This document shows positions 1-6,147 of a stretch of DNA of 10,019 nt, one piece after another. Below the pieces are notes generated by a model. It had not been told where the DNA came from. It ran no database searches and was given only the letters and a program-made list of their open reading frames with translations. A program made the position numbers and the translations under genes. Within the stretch, counting starts at the first letter, position 1; each line of letters begins with the position of its first letter. This DNA comes from Mesoaciditogaceae bacterium (lineage in GTDB: Bacteria > Thermotogota > Thermotogae > Mesoaciditogales > Mesoaciditogaceae), in assembly GCA_015486145.1 (NCBI GenBank), contig WFSH01000242.1, positions 1 to 10,019 of the forward strand, given 5' to 3'.

Positions 1-99
1 AAAAAACTGGTTCTTTCTACCACATATTTTTAGATTAGATATGTAAATTCGTTTGCGTCGCTTATCACACACAAAGTTGATTTGCTTTGCAAAAACTTC

Positions 100-762
100 T
101 CAACGTGGTGTTTGAAAGACCCTTTGAAGATTTTCAGTGGTTGTCGAGATCGAAGCGCCTATTTCAACGGTGGAAGTTCCAAACACGAATGAATCCGAAA
201 AGCTCGTGTTCATCAACACAAAGAGAGAAAATCTAAATTCTTTATAGCTCCTTAAAGAATAACGGACGTACAATGACAGAGAATTTGGAGCCTCTCCACT
301 GTAATTTGGAGGAGCCAAAAAAAGTATATTTTTTGATGGGTTGTAATTAAAACTCGAATAAAATCTCAGATATTCCAACCGAAAAATTGTCCTGAAAAGC
401 GAAAAGTCCACACCTGTGGTGAAAAAATTCCTTCCAATTTCAAGGATTTTCCCGTTGTTAATCCTATCCTTAAGGTGACCGAATTTTGACATCTCACCAA
501 CTGTTAGAAATCCCGTTCCGAGCTTAATCAAATCAACAGAGGCTTTTGCAAGCACGAGAGAGGTCGACTCGTTGGCAACCATTTCCATATTCAATTTACC
601 TTTGAAAAATATGGAGGACGTTGGATAACCAATTTCAACTCTTATGGGTGTGGCTGTTAGACTCAAGGAAGCTTCTTCGTTGGATATCAGAAAACTGATT
701 GGAAAAGCCATGACTATCGTGGAAAAAATCAACAATCCCATCACAAGTAGCTTTTTTTTCAT
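100..762 (-). CDS. Small secreted or outer-envelope protein of unknown function
   Basis: I do not recognise this 220-residue protein. It starts with a typical export signal: MKKK, a hydrophobic core at residues 5-19, and a plausible signal peptidase I site after V-M-A (about residue 19). The rest has no further long hydrophobic helix. It is rich in alternating Ser/Thr/Phe/Tyr stretches, for instance residues 163-205, that suggest beta strands. It could be a small beta-barrel or beta-sandwich protein of the periplasm or the outer sheath (toga); that is inference only. The ATG start follows a GAAGGG site about 12 nt upstream, and the gene begins 9 nt after the preceding membrane-protein gene stops, so the two are probably co-transcribed. 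It is the last gene of the run in this window. Confidence 0.75.
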   Translation of the reverse strand: MKKKLLVMGLLIFSTIVMAFPISFLISNEEASLSLTATPIRVEIGYPTSSIFFKGKLNMEMVANESTSLVLAKASVDLIKLGTGFLTVGEMSKFGHLKDRINNGKILEIGRNFFTTGVDFSLFRTIFRLEYLRFYSSFNYNPSKNILFLAPPNYSGEAPNSLSLYVRYSLRSYKEFRFSLFVLMNTSFSDSFVFGTSTVEIGASISTTTENLQRVFQTPR

Positions 763-771
763 ACGTACGTT

Positions 772-1323
772 CTACCCTTCTTTGCTGAAAATATTCTTAA
801 AAACGGATATTATTACACCAAATATCATCAAAGTGATGGAAACAAAGAGTATGATCTCTTCCAAGTGTGGAATTTCGTGGAGAATCAAAAACCTTAACGC
901 CACCAATATAAGCGTTTGCGAAATGAAAAAATTTGCCAAAGCACTGAACCACATTCGTTTGGATTTAGGAAAAAGATATCTCAGAGCGTATTCTTGACGC
1001 GTGTAGCCAAGAGAAAGAATCGTGGCACGATGAGTACTGTCGTATTTATCAACACTTGGAGCTATGTAAGCAATTATGTATATGGCAGCCGCGACCACCA
1101 TGAGAATGTTCCCAATTGAGAGTTCTGTGGTCATGGTTAAATAAGCGCCCAAAAACATCACACCCACGGGGAAAAGGCCCTGAAAATACCTCAAAAAACT
1201 CTTGCTGACACTTTTTTTGTCAACCACACGGCTTCGTACATACCACAACGCAAGGGCAAACCCAGCTCCGCTGACAAGAGCGGAGTTGGCGCTTTCGCTC
1301 CACAAAGATGCCCACACATTCAA
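772..1323 (-). CDS. Five-helix integral membrane protein of unknown function
   Basis: This is a 183-residue protein with about five predicted membrane helices (roughly residues 13-29, 48-65, 70-90, 124-148 and 155-176) separated by short charged loops. No catalytic motif is visible and I do not recognise the family. The proposed start is TTG, lying directly after the TAG stop of the stomatin-like gene and in the same reading frame. A GAGAGGA ribosome-binding site sits about 10 nt upstream, inside the end of the stomatin gene, which supports real initiation there and suggests translational coupling. A GTG at codon 3 is the alternative start but has poorer spacing. Position in the NfeD/stomatin run suggests a role in the same membrane, possibly as a partner of the stomatin scaffold. 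That is inference from context only. Confidence 0.75.
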   Translation of the reverse strand: MNVWASLWSESANSALVSGAGFALALWYVRSRVVDKKSVSKSFLRYFQGLFPVGVMFLGAYLTMTTELSIGNILMVVAAAIYIIAYIAPSVDKYDSTHRATILSLGYTRQEYALRYLFPKSKRMWFSALANFFISQTLILVALRFLILHEIPHLEEIILFVSITLMIFGVIISVFKNIFSKEG

Positions 1324-2274
1324 CTACGATTTTTCCTCTCCTTTGTCGGTGTTTCCACCACCATCTCTTTTGGCAAACATTTCTCCTATTGCGCCTATGC
1401 TGGACAAAATACCGGATGTCTCAAAGGGCAAAAATATTTTTGTAGACTTGCCATTTGCTATCGTTCCAAGAGCCTCCAGGTATTTCACAGTTAGAAGATC
1501 GGGAGTTGGATTTCCGGAATGTATGGCATCGAAAACCGCTTTTATGGCAAGTGCTTGACCTTCCGCTTCTATTTGAAGTTTGTATTTGTCCGCATCGGCT
1601 ATTCTCTGGATTGCAGCGGCTTGGCCCTCTGCCTTGAGTATTTGCGATTGTTTCTGTCCCTCTGCCTGAAGAATCTGAGATTGTTTTATACCCTCCGCTT
1701 CAAGTATTGCCGCACGTTTGGTACGTTCTGCTTTCATCTGTTGGCTCATTGCGTCCGTGATATCTCTCGGAGGATCGATCTTCTTAAGTTCAACCCTTGT
1801 GATCCTCACACCCCATTTGTCAGTTGCATCATCAAGGACGTCGCGAAGTTTTGCGTTTACCCTTTCTCTGGATGTCAAAGTTTGATCGAGCTCGAGCTCT
1901 CCTATGACATTTCTCAAGTTGGTTTGTGCCAATTTGATCGCCGCCGATTCAAAGTTTCTAACGTTGTACACCACCTTAAAAGCATCTGAAACCTCATAGT
2001 ATATGATGGCATCAACTGCGACAACAACGTTATCTTTTGTTATAACCTCTTGAGGCGGAACATCTATCACATGTTCACGCATATCAACTTTTATCATCCG
2101 ATCGAAGATCGGAACGATCAAATGCAACCCGGATTTTACCTCATGTTTGAATTTCCCGAGACGTTCGACAAGACCTCTCTGATAAGGTCTCACGATCTTT
2201 ATACCAGTTATCGCCAAAATGAGCAAAAATATGAATATTACAACCGCGATCACTGTGATACCGATGATACTCAC
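1324..2274 (-). CDS. SPFH-domain paraslipin (stomatin/QmcA-like membrane scaffold)
   Basis: This 316-residue member of the stomatin/prohibitin (SPFH) superfamily is a membrane-anchored oligomer thought to organise membrane microdomains and influence membrane protease activity. One N-terminal membrane helix spans residues 2-23. It is followed by the SPFH domain (about 25-185), with the family landmarks RGLVERLGKF, DVPPQEVITKDNVVV, ELELDQTLTSRE and KKIDPPRDI. Next comes an Ala/Glu/Gln-rich coiled coil with three near-identical 11-residue repeats at 190-222, then a conserved segment with YLEAL and FLPFE. The landmarks point to the paraslipin (QmcA, STOML2-like) branch. The start is GTG with an excellent AAGGAGG site 7 nt upstream. 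It lies downstream of a short NfeD gene, the usual partner, and 57 nt separate the two. Confidence 0.93.
   Translation of the reverse strand: MSIIGITVIAVVIFIFLLILAITGIKIVRPYQRGLVERLGKFKHEVKSGLHLIVPIFDRMIKVDMREHVIDVPPQEVITKDNVVVAVDAIIYYEVSDAFKVVYNVRNFESAAIKLAQTNLRNVIGELELDQTLTSRERVNAKLRDVLDDATDKWGVRITRVELKKIDPPRDITDAMSQQMKAERTKRAAILEAEGIKQSQILQAEGQKQSQILKAEGQAAAIQRIADADKYKLQIEAEGQALAIKAVFDAIHSGNPTPDLLTVKYLEALGTIANGKSTKIFLPFETSGILSSIGAIGEMFAKRDGGGNTDKGEEKS
1609..1707 (-). repeat. Three tandem 33-bp coding repeats (11-residue coiled-coil repeats) in the stomatin gene
   Basis: Residues 190-200, 201-211 and 212-222 read ILEAEGIKQSQ, ILQAEGQKQSQ and ILKAEGQAAAI. This 11-residue (hendecad) periodicity is typical of the SPFH coiled coil that builds the wall of the oligomer. 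The first two units differ at only two positions. Confidence 0.8.
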
Positions 2275-2331
2275 AATTATCCCTCCTTTTGAGAACTACA
2301 TAACACGTTTTTCTCTGCAAATAACACCACA

Positions 2332-2766
2332 CTATTGTTTTTCCTTTTTTACTATCAATTTGGTACCATCAACTCTTTGGATCAAAACGTAATTTTCCAC
2401 TTCCACAACTGAGTTATCTTCGGTAACAGCTCGCCAAAGCTCTCCGTTTATCTTCACCATACCTGTCCCTGAGAGTGGATCTATGCGTTTTACAACCTCG
2501 GCGCGTTTTCCAACTATTGCATCTATGTTAATCTCTCTTGGAGACTCTTTTCTGAGAAGCATCTTAACGGCTATTGGCCGTGTAAAGATCAAAAGCAAAG
2601 CAGAAGCAACGACAAACGCGATCAGCTGAAACACCAATCCATAAAAAATAGAAACGACGGCAGCCGCAAACGCCCCCAATCCAAACCAAAAGAGAAAAAA
2701 GGTTGGAATAAAGATTTCCGCCACACTCAGAGCAATTCCGAGCACTATCCAAAATATCAAGAACAC
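2332..2766 (-). CDS. Short NfeD family membrane protein (OB-fold domain)
   Basis: This 144-residue protein is the short form of NfeD, lacking the N-terminal ClpP-like serine protease domain of long NfeD. Three closely packed membrane helices occupy residues 2-20, 22-40 and 42-62. They are followed by a soluble C-terminal OB-fold domain from about residue 85, with the family pattern GKRAEVVKRIDPLSGTGMVKINGELWRA and a conserved late VDGTKLIV. NfeD proteins are genetically and physically paired with SPFH proteins. Here the stomatin gene follows directly, which supports both assignments. The start is GTG with a GAGGTGG site 8 nt upstream; that site overlaps the TGA stop of rnz, implying coupled translation with the gene before it. 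Confidence 0.92.
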   Translation of the reverse strand: MFLIFWIVLGIALSVAEIFIPTFFLFWFGLGAFAAAVVSIFYGLVFQLIAFVVASALLLIFTRPIAVKMLLRKESPREINIDAIVGKRAEVVKRIDPLSGTGMVKINGELWRAVTEDNSVVEVENYVLIQRVDGTKLIVKKEKQ

Positions 2767-2778
2767 TTCACTTCCACC

Positions 2779-3627
2779 TCAATTCAAAGTGAAAACCTTG
2801 GATGGATGAACATATGCCACCGGGATCTCGATCTTTACAGCTTTGATCGCTTTGTTCACAAGATGCCTGATACTTCTTTCATATCTCGTAGATATGTGAT
2901 AAAGAATCACGGCTTTGACCTTTGCCAACTTTGCAAGTTCTAAAACTTCTTTAATTGAAGAATGGTTGTTACCCCTTCGATCATTTTCATCTAAAAATGT
3001 AGCCTCATGGATGAGTAAGTCTGTTTCATACGCATCTTCTACCGCTATTGGAATGGAATCCCCGCTGATGGTAAGTATTTTGTGCTCGTATTCAATTGTA
3101 ATGGCGTCTCTTCCAATTTTTTTTACGAGCTTTAAAATCTCTTTCTGTTCCAGTCCTCTGTACTCGTCTTTGAGACGTTTTCGTTTTTCATAAATGTTGT
3201 AGCCAAAACTCTTTTCGCTGACTGTGTGATGGGTGCTGAAGGGCCTTATAACACGCTGTGCTGCCCCAGTTCGATGAAGAATTACCTCATCCTCAACATC
3301 CAACGCTTTGATTTTCAAGTTGTACTTGAGGTTGCTGTTGACTTTCAATATGAAATTTATGAATTCTTCAACGGATTTGCCACCCTTTGGATAGTAAATC
3401 TCCAACTCTTTCTCTTTATCACCCATAGCGTTATTTCGGGTGTTAACCAATCCCCACAAGCCAGCTATGTGATCCGCATGGCCATGAGTCAAAAAAACAC
3501 GCTTAACCGCAAAAGATTTATTTCCAAGATAAGTGCTCACGCCTTCTCCACAATCTATCAACATTCGATCTGGCGAATAATACATCCACGTTGAATACAG
3601 TGCTTTGGAAGATATCATCAGCTTCAA
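2779..3627 (-). CDS. rnz: Ribonuclease Z (tRNA 3' endonuclease)
   Basis: This is a zinc-dependent metallo-beta-lactamase-fold endonuclease that trims tRNA precursors at the 3' end. Of its 282 residues, the visible catalytic motifs are HGHADH (48-53), THH (132-134), the bridging Asp of SGDS (190), the family-specific HEAT loop (207-210), His222 of NHSS and the HxSxRY loop (HISTRY, 244-249). The segment after residue 140 is short and basic (KRKRLK at 148-153) and lacks the long Gly-Pro-rich arm of the Bacillus enzyme. This matches the Thermotoga maritima type, which is known to cut after an encoded CCA. The start is TTG, three codons before an internal ATG. It gives an N-terminus matching the T. 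maritima protein and has a GAGGAG site 12 nt upstream in the end of rplI. Only 3 nt separate it from rplI. Confidence 0.95.
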   Translation of the reverse strand: MKLMISSKALYSTWMYYSPDRMLIDCGEGVSTYLGNKSFAVKRVFLTHGHADHIAGLWGLVNTRNNAMGDKEKELEIYYPKGGKSVEEFINFILKVNSNLKYNLKIKALDVEDEVILHRTGAAQRVIRPFSTHHTVSEKSFGYNIYEKRKRLKDEYRGLEQKEILKLVKKIGRDAITIEYEHKILTISGDSIPIAVEDAYETDLLIHEATFLDENDRRGNNHSSIKEVLELAKLAKVKAVILYHISTRYERSIRHLVNKAIKAVKIEIPVAYVHPSKVFTLN

Positions 3628-3630
3628 CTC

Positions 3631-4083
3631 TTAGTTTTGCTCCTCACGTTCCACTTTCACCTTTATTTTACCAGAAATGCCATTTCCCATCTTAACCTTG
3701 ATTTCGTGAAGACCAAGTGTCTTTATGGGAGTCATTTCCACATTTTTCCTGTCAAAATCTTCTCCGAGATACTCGGATATTTTTTTAGCAACATCCGAAG
3801 AGGTTATCGCTCCATAAAGTTTTTCGGTTTTTCCAGCACGACCGTAAACAACGATCACTTTTTTCAGTAGGGAATCCAATTTTTCTCTGGCTCTCTTCTT
3901 GTCTTCCTCTATTCTTTTTCCTTCGAGACGTTTTTTCTCTTCCACCTGTTTGACGATGTTTTTGGTAACCGCCACGGCAAGCTTTTGAGGAATCAAATAA
4001 TTTCTCCCATAGCCATCGGCAACCTTAACTATTTCACCAGCCTTACCAAGCGCCTTGACATCTTTCAAAAGAAAAACTTTCAC
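3631..4083 (-). CDS. rplI: 50S ribosomal protein L9
   Basis: This 150-residue protein has the full two-domain L9 architecture. The N-terminal RNA-binding domain opens with MKVFLLKDVKALGKAGEIV and carries the L9 signature VADGYGRNYLIPQKLA (21-36). A long charged connecting helix spans about 42-75. The C-terminal domain includes GKTEKLYGAIT and PIKTLGLHEIKVKM (119-132). L9 binds 23S rRNA near the base of the L1 stalk and reaches across the subunit interface, helping frame maintenance. The start is GTG with a GGAGG site 7 nt upstream. It lies last of the rpsF-ssb-rpsR-rplI block, after a 44-nt gap holding a strong hairpin. Confidence 0.97.
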   Translation of the reverse strand: MKVFLLKDVKALGKAGEIVKVADGYGRNYLIPQKLAVAVTKNIVKQVEEKKRLEGKRIEEDKKRAREKLDSLLKKVIVVYGRAGKTEKLYGAITSSDVAKKISEYLGEDFDRKNVEMTPIKTLGLHEIKVKMGNGISGKIKVKVEREEQN

Positions 4084-4103
4084 AAAATCGCCTCCGTACT
4101 TTT

Positions 4104-4124
4104 AAGAGGCCTAAAAGGCCTCTT
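4104..4124 (-). promoter_or_regulatory. Perfect 9-bp RNA hairpin between rpsR and rplI, without a U-tract
   Basis: On the transcribed strand AAGAGGCCT, a TTT loop and AGGCCTCTT form a perfect 9-bp stem starting 3 nt after the rpsR stop. It is followed by AAAAGTACGG rather than a run of U, so it does not look like an intrinsic terminator. It ends 20 nt before the rplI start and just upstream of the rplI ribosome-binding site. Likely roles are RNA processing, 3'-end protection of the rpsF-ssb-rpsR message or adjustment of L9 expression; this is inference. Confidence 0.6.
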
Positions 4125-4127
4125 CTT

Positions 4128-4355
4128 TCAGTTTTTGGTGTAAGGTATCAATGCCATTTGTCTTGCACGCTTCACGGCCTTCGCAAGCATTCTTTGATGC
4201 TTGGCACAGGTACCCGTAACGCGTTTTGGAAGGATTTTGCCCTTATCGCTCACGTATCTTCTTAAAGTCTTCATATCCTTGTAGTCTATGTAAGTAACGT
4301 CATTTGAACAAAAGATACACTTCTTTTTCTTCCTCGCTCTAAACTTTGTTGCCAT
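4128..4355 (-). CDS. rpsR: 30S ribosomal protein S18
   Basis: This 75-residue S18 binds 16S rRNA as a heterodimer with S6 in the platform of the small subunit. A basic N-terminal tail precedes the conserved core, with TYIDYKDMKTLRRYVSDKGKI in the middle and the C-terminal KHQRMLAKAVKRAR and MALIPYT. It is the zinc-binding (C+) form: Cys13 and Cys16 (CIFC), Cys50 and His53 (CAKH) make a full set of ligands. The start is ATG behind a GGAGGTG site. The gene begins 18 nt after ssb stops, as in the usual rpsF-ssb-rpsR order, which places the S6 and S18 partners on one transcript. Confidence 0.97.
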   Translation of the reverse strand: MATKFRARKKKKCIFCSNDVTYIDYKDMKTLRRYVSDKGKILPKRVTGTCAKHQRMLAKAVKRARQMALIPYTKN

Positions 4356-4373
4356 TCCACACCTCCATAAAAT

Positions 4374-4817
4374 TCAAAAGGGAATTTCATCGCTTTCTTC
4401 TGGATTATCATCATCATTCTCATCGTTAATTTCTGGTATCGGCTCTTCTATCTTAGATTCAACATCTGTGGGACTCTCATACGGCGCTTGACTCGTCGCA
4501 GTATCTCCTCGTTTTTCCATAAATTCCACACGATTTGCTATCACCTCAACTGTTGAGCGCTTCTGTCCAGAACTGTCTTGCCAAACGTTATTTCTCAAAC
4601 TCCCCTCCACGAGCAGTAGCCTTCCTTTGGTAACATAGTTATTCACAAACTCTGCGGTTTTACCGAAACAAACGATCCTAAAAAAATCCGCTTGCTGATC
4701 TTTTCCATATCGATTGACCGCAAGTTGAAAATTAACCACTTCAGTACCACTTATCGTGGCCCTGAGCTCTGGATCGTGCGTTATTCTTCCCACAAGTATC
4801 ACTTTGTTGTAGTTCAC
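4374..4817 (-). CDS. ssb: Single-stranded DNA-binding protein
   Basis: This 147-residue SSB coats single-stranded DNA in replication, repair and recombination. The N-terminal OB fold (about 1-103) shows NKVILVGRITHDPELR, the DFFRIVCFGKTAEF strand and YVTKGRLLLVEGSLR. The tail (about 104-147) is disordered and rich in Glu, Asp and Pro. It ends in SDEIPF, the acidic-hydrophobic tip that docks partner proteins (family consensus DDxPF, with E-I here). The start is GTG. It overlaps the rpsF stop by 4 nt (GTGA), with an AAGGTG site 7 nt upstream, so translation is probably coupled to S6. A bare GTG start may keep its level in proportion to rpsF. Confidence 0.96.
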   Translation of the reverse strand: MNYNKVILVGRITHDPELRATISGTEVVNFQLAVNRYGKDQQADFFRIVCFGKTAEFVNNYVTKGRLLLVEGSLRNNVWQDSSGQKRSTVEVIANRVEFMEKRGDTATSQAPYESPTDVESKIEEPIPEINDENDDDNPEESDEIPF

Positions 4818-5263
4818 CCATCTTCACCTTCTGAGATCTCTTTTGTTTCTTCCGACTCAGCCGAAGACTCTTGGACGGAATTTTCAGATGATTCAACTGC
4901 CACGGTTTCCACCTCTGACATCGACTTCTCTGGTTCTTTCTTTTCATTTTCAATCTCTGGTGGGTGCTTTTCCATATCTTTTCTTCTGAAAATCATCCAT
5001 TTAAATATTTCCGGGGTAATTCTGTACATTTCCTCAAGAGCTTTCAAATTTGAGGGTTCGGTGTCAAAAAGTACCACCGTATAATCCCCTTGGTAAAATT
5101 TGTCAACTCTGAAGGCTAATTGACGCATTCCCCATCGGTCAAATTTTCTGATCGTACCTTTAGCTTTCTCCTCAATCCAGGTCTTGACGCGATTGGCTAT
5201 TTCTTCTCTAACACTGTCATCAAGTTCTGGATTGACAATGAACATCGTTTCGTAGATCCTCAT
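4814..5263 (-). CDS. rpsF: 30S ribosomal protein S6, with long acidic C-terminal tail
   Basis: S6 pairs with S18 on the platform of the small ribosomal subunit. The conserved ferredoxin-like core fills residues 1-99: MRIYETMFIVNPELDD, then the RKFDRWGMRQLAF segment, then YTVVLFDTEP and YRITPEIFKWMIFRR. The remaining 50 residues form an extension with 16 Glu and many Ser, which brings the length to 149, well above the roughly 95-130 usual for S6. Acidic S6 tails are known in other bacteria and in E. coli are extended by RimK with extra glutamates. Whether that occurs here is unknown. The ATG start follows a near-perfect GGGAGGT site by 5 nt. It is the first gene behind the promoter and leader hairpin at 5288-5325. 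Confidence 0.96.
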   Translation of the reverse strand: MRIYETMFIVNPELDDSVREEIANRVKTWIEEKAKGTIRKFDRWGMRQLAFRVDKFYQGDYTVVLFDTEPSNLKALEEMYRITPEIFKWMIFRRKDMEKHPPEIENEKKEPEKSMSEVETVAVESSENSVQESSAESEETKEISEGEDG

Positions 5264-5287
5264 TTTTTACCTCCCATGGACTTATTG

Positions 5288-5310
5288 GCCCTGCTCAAGG
5301 CAGAGCGGGC
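5288..5310 (-). promoter_or_regulatory. Hairpin at the 5' end of the rpsF leader RNA
   Basis: The transcript sequence GCCCGCTC, loop TGCCTT, GAGC, one unpaired A, GGGC folds into an 8-bp GC-rich stem with a single bulged base. It begins about where transcription from the upstream extended -10 would start, so it would cap the message. It could protect the RNA end or serve as a binding site for S6 or the S6:S18 complex, which is known to repress rpsF operons through leader structures in several bacteria. I cannot confirm that it matches the known S6:S18 motif. Confidence 0.5.
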
Positions 5311-5316
5311 AAACGC

Positions 5317-5345
5317 ATTATACCATTTTTTCGTTTTTGAACGTA
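5317..5345 (-). promoter_or_regulatory. Extended -10 promoter for the rpsF-ssb-rpsR-rplI block
   Basis: Reading the minus strand, TGGTATAAT (5325 to 5317) is a perfect TATAAT preceded by the TGn extended -10 element. At 17-bp spacing the -35 position (5340-5345) reads TACGTT, a weak match, as is common for extended -10 promoters. The expected start is near 5310, giving a leader of about 47 nt before the rpsF ATG. The element lies in the 125-nt gap after the TatD gene, the largest gap between genes in the window. Confidence 0.72.
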
Positions 5346-5388
5346 TGCAATTTACAAATTCATCTGCTCAGCGTCTTAAAAACATTCT

Positions 5389-6147
5389 CTACAATCCAAA
5401 AAGCTCTTTGGCATTTTGAGTCGTCACACTTTCCACATTTTCAAACGATACATCAAAAAGCGTGGCAAGAACTTCCAAAACAAACCTCACATACTTTGGT
5501 TCATTTCTACGTTTCCGTATCCCCTTGGTAGCTGGAAAGAGATAAGGTGAATCCGTTTCGGTCAGTATGCGTGTGAGTGGAACGGTGGATATGATCTCTC
5601 GCAAAACTTCACTTTTCTTGTAAGTGGCTATTCCACCAACTCCGATGTAAAGCCCCATGTTCAAAAAATCTTTCGCGTCTTCCAACGTTCCATTAAAACT
5701 GTGAACAACCCCTCTAACTTTGTGCTTTTTCATGATTTCACGTGCTTCGATGTACGCATCCCTTATGTGAAATATAACTGGAAGATCCAATTTCTCTGCC
5801 AAAGCGAGCTGATCATCAAAAGATTCTCTTTGTGTGGAACGCGGTGAAAGGTCTCGAAAGTAATCAAGCCCTATTTCTCCAATTGCAACTACTTTTTTCT
5901 CTTTTGAAAAAGATTCCAAGATCGATAGCCAATCTCCACGAAGATCTTTTACTTCATGTGGATGAACACCAATGGCGGAATAAATTCGTTCATGTGACGA
6001 AGCGAAATCCACCGCTCGTTTACTTGATTCCACATTATAACCAACTTCGATCACAAATTCTATGCCCTCTTCTTCAAAGTTATTGACTATCTCTTCTCGA
6101 TCTTTATCGAAGTCTTTCATCGTAAGATGTGCATGCGTATCTACCAT
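5389..6147 (-). CDS. TatD family metal-dependent hydrolase (probable 3'-5' DNase)
   Basis: This 252-residue TIM-barrel enzyme belongs to the TatD/YcfH family, which binds two divalent metal ions and acts as a DNA (and possibly RNA) 3'-5' exonuclease in the cytoplasm. All family ligands are present: HAH (His5, His7), Glu91 in GEIGLDYF, His127 in FHIRD, His149 in VHSF and Asp199 in TETDSPYL. A C-terminal RNEPKYV follows. The frame is open a further 50 codons upstream, inside murC, but MVDTHAHL is the family N-terminus. Its ATG has a GGAGGAG site 5 nt upstream, so I place the start here. It overlaps the murC stop by 7 nt, implying coupled translation. A family symbol such as tatD or ycfH could be used, but the exact subgroup is not certain. 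Confidence 0.94.
   Translation of the reverse strand: MVDTHAHLTMKDFDKDREEIVNNFEEEGIEFVIEVGYNVESSKRAVDFASSHERIYSAIGVHPHEVKDLRGDWLSILESFSKEKKVVAIGEIGLDYFRDLSPRSTQRESFDDQLALAEKLDLPVIFHIRDAYIEAREIMKKHKVRGVVHSFNGTLEDAKDFLNMGLYIGVGGIATYKKSEVLREIISTVPLTRILTETDSPYLFPATKGIRKRRNEPKYVRFVLEVLATLFDVSFENVESVTTQNAKELFGL

Noticed and set aside
1..44. A terminator after the last gene: a TGGT/ACCA stem followed by six T at the window edge, and an ACATAT/ATATGT inverted repeat at 22-27 and 39-44
   Set aside because: The first stem is only 4 bp and the second is AT-only with an 11-nt loop. The window ends at the T-run, so any larger structure cannot be seen.
644..997. Plus-strand open frames across the window, such as this 117-codon one
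   Set aside because: All lie antisense to well-supported minus-strand genes, have no convincing ribosome-binding sites and no recognisable protein features.
2275..2331. A promoter or regulatory hairpin in the 57-nt gap between the NfeD and stomatin genes
   Set aside because: I see only a 5-bp GAGAA/TTCTC match and a repeated GTGTTAT. No -35/-10 pair with good spacing is present.
5078..5106. An internal promoter within rpsF (TTGACA at 5101-5106 with TATACG or TTATAC 17 or 16 bp further on)
   Set aside because: The -35 is perfect but the -10 is poor, and the bases are explained by the conserved S6 coding sequence. Start mapping would settle it.
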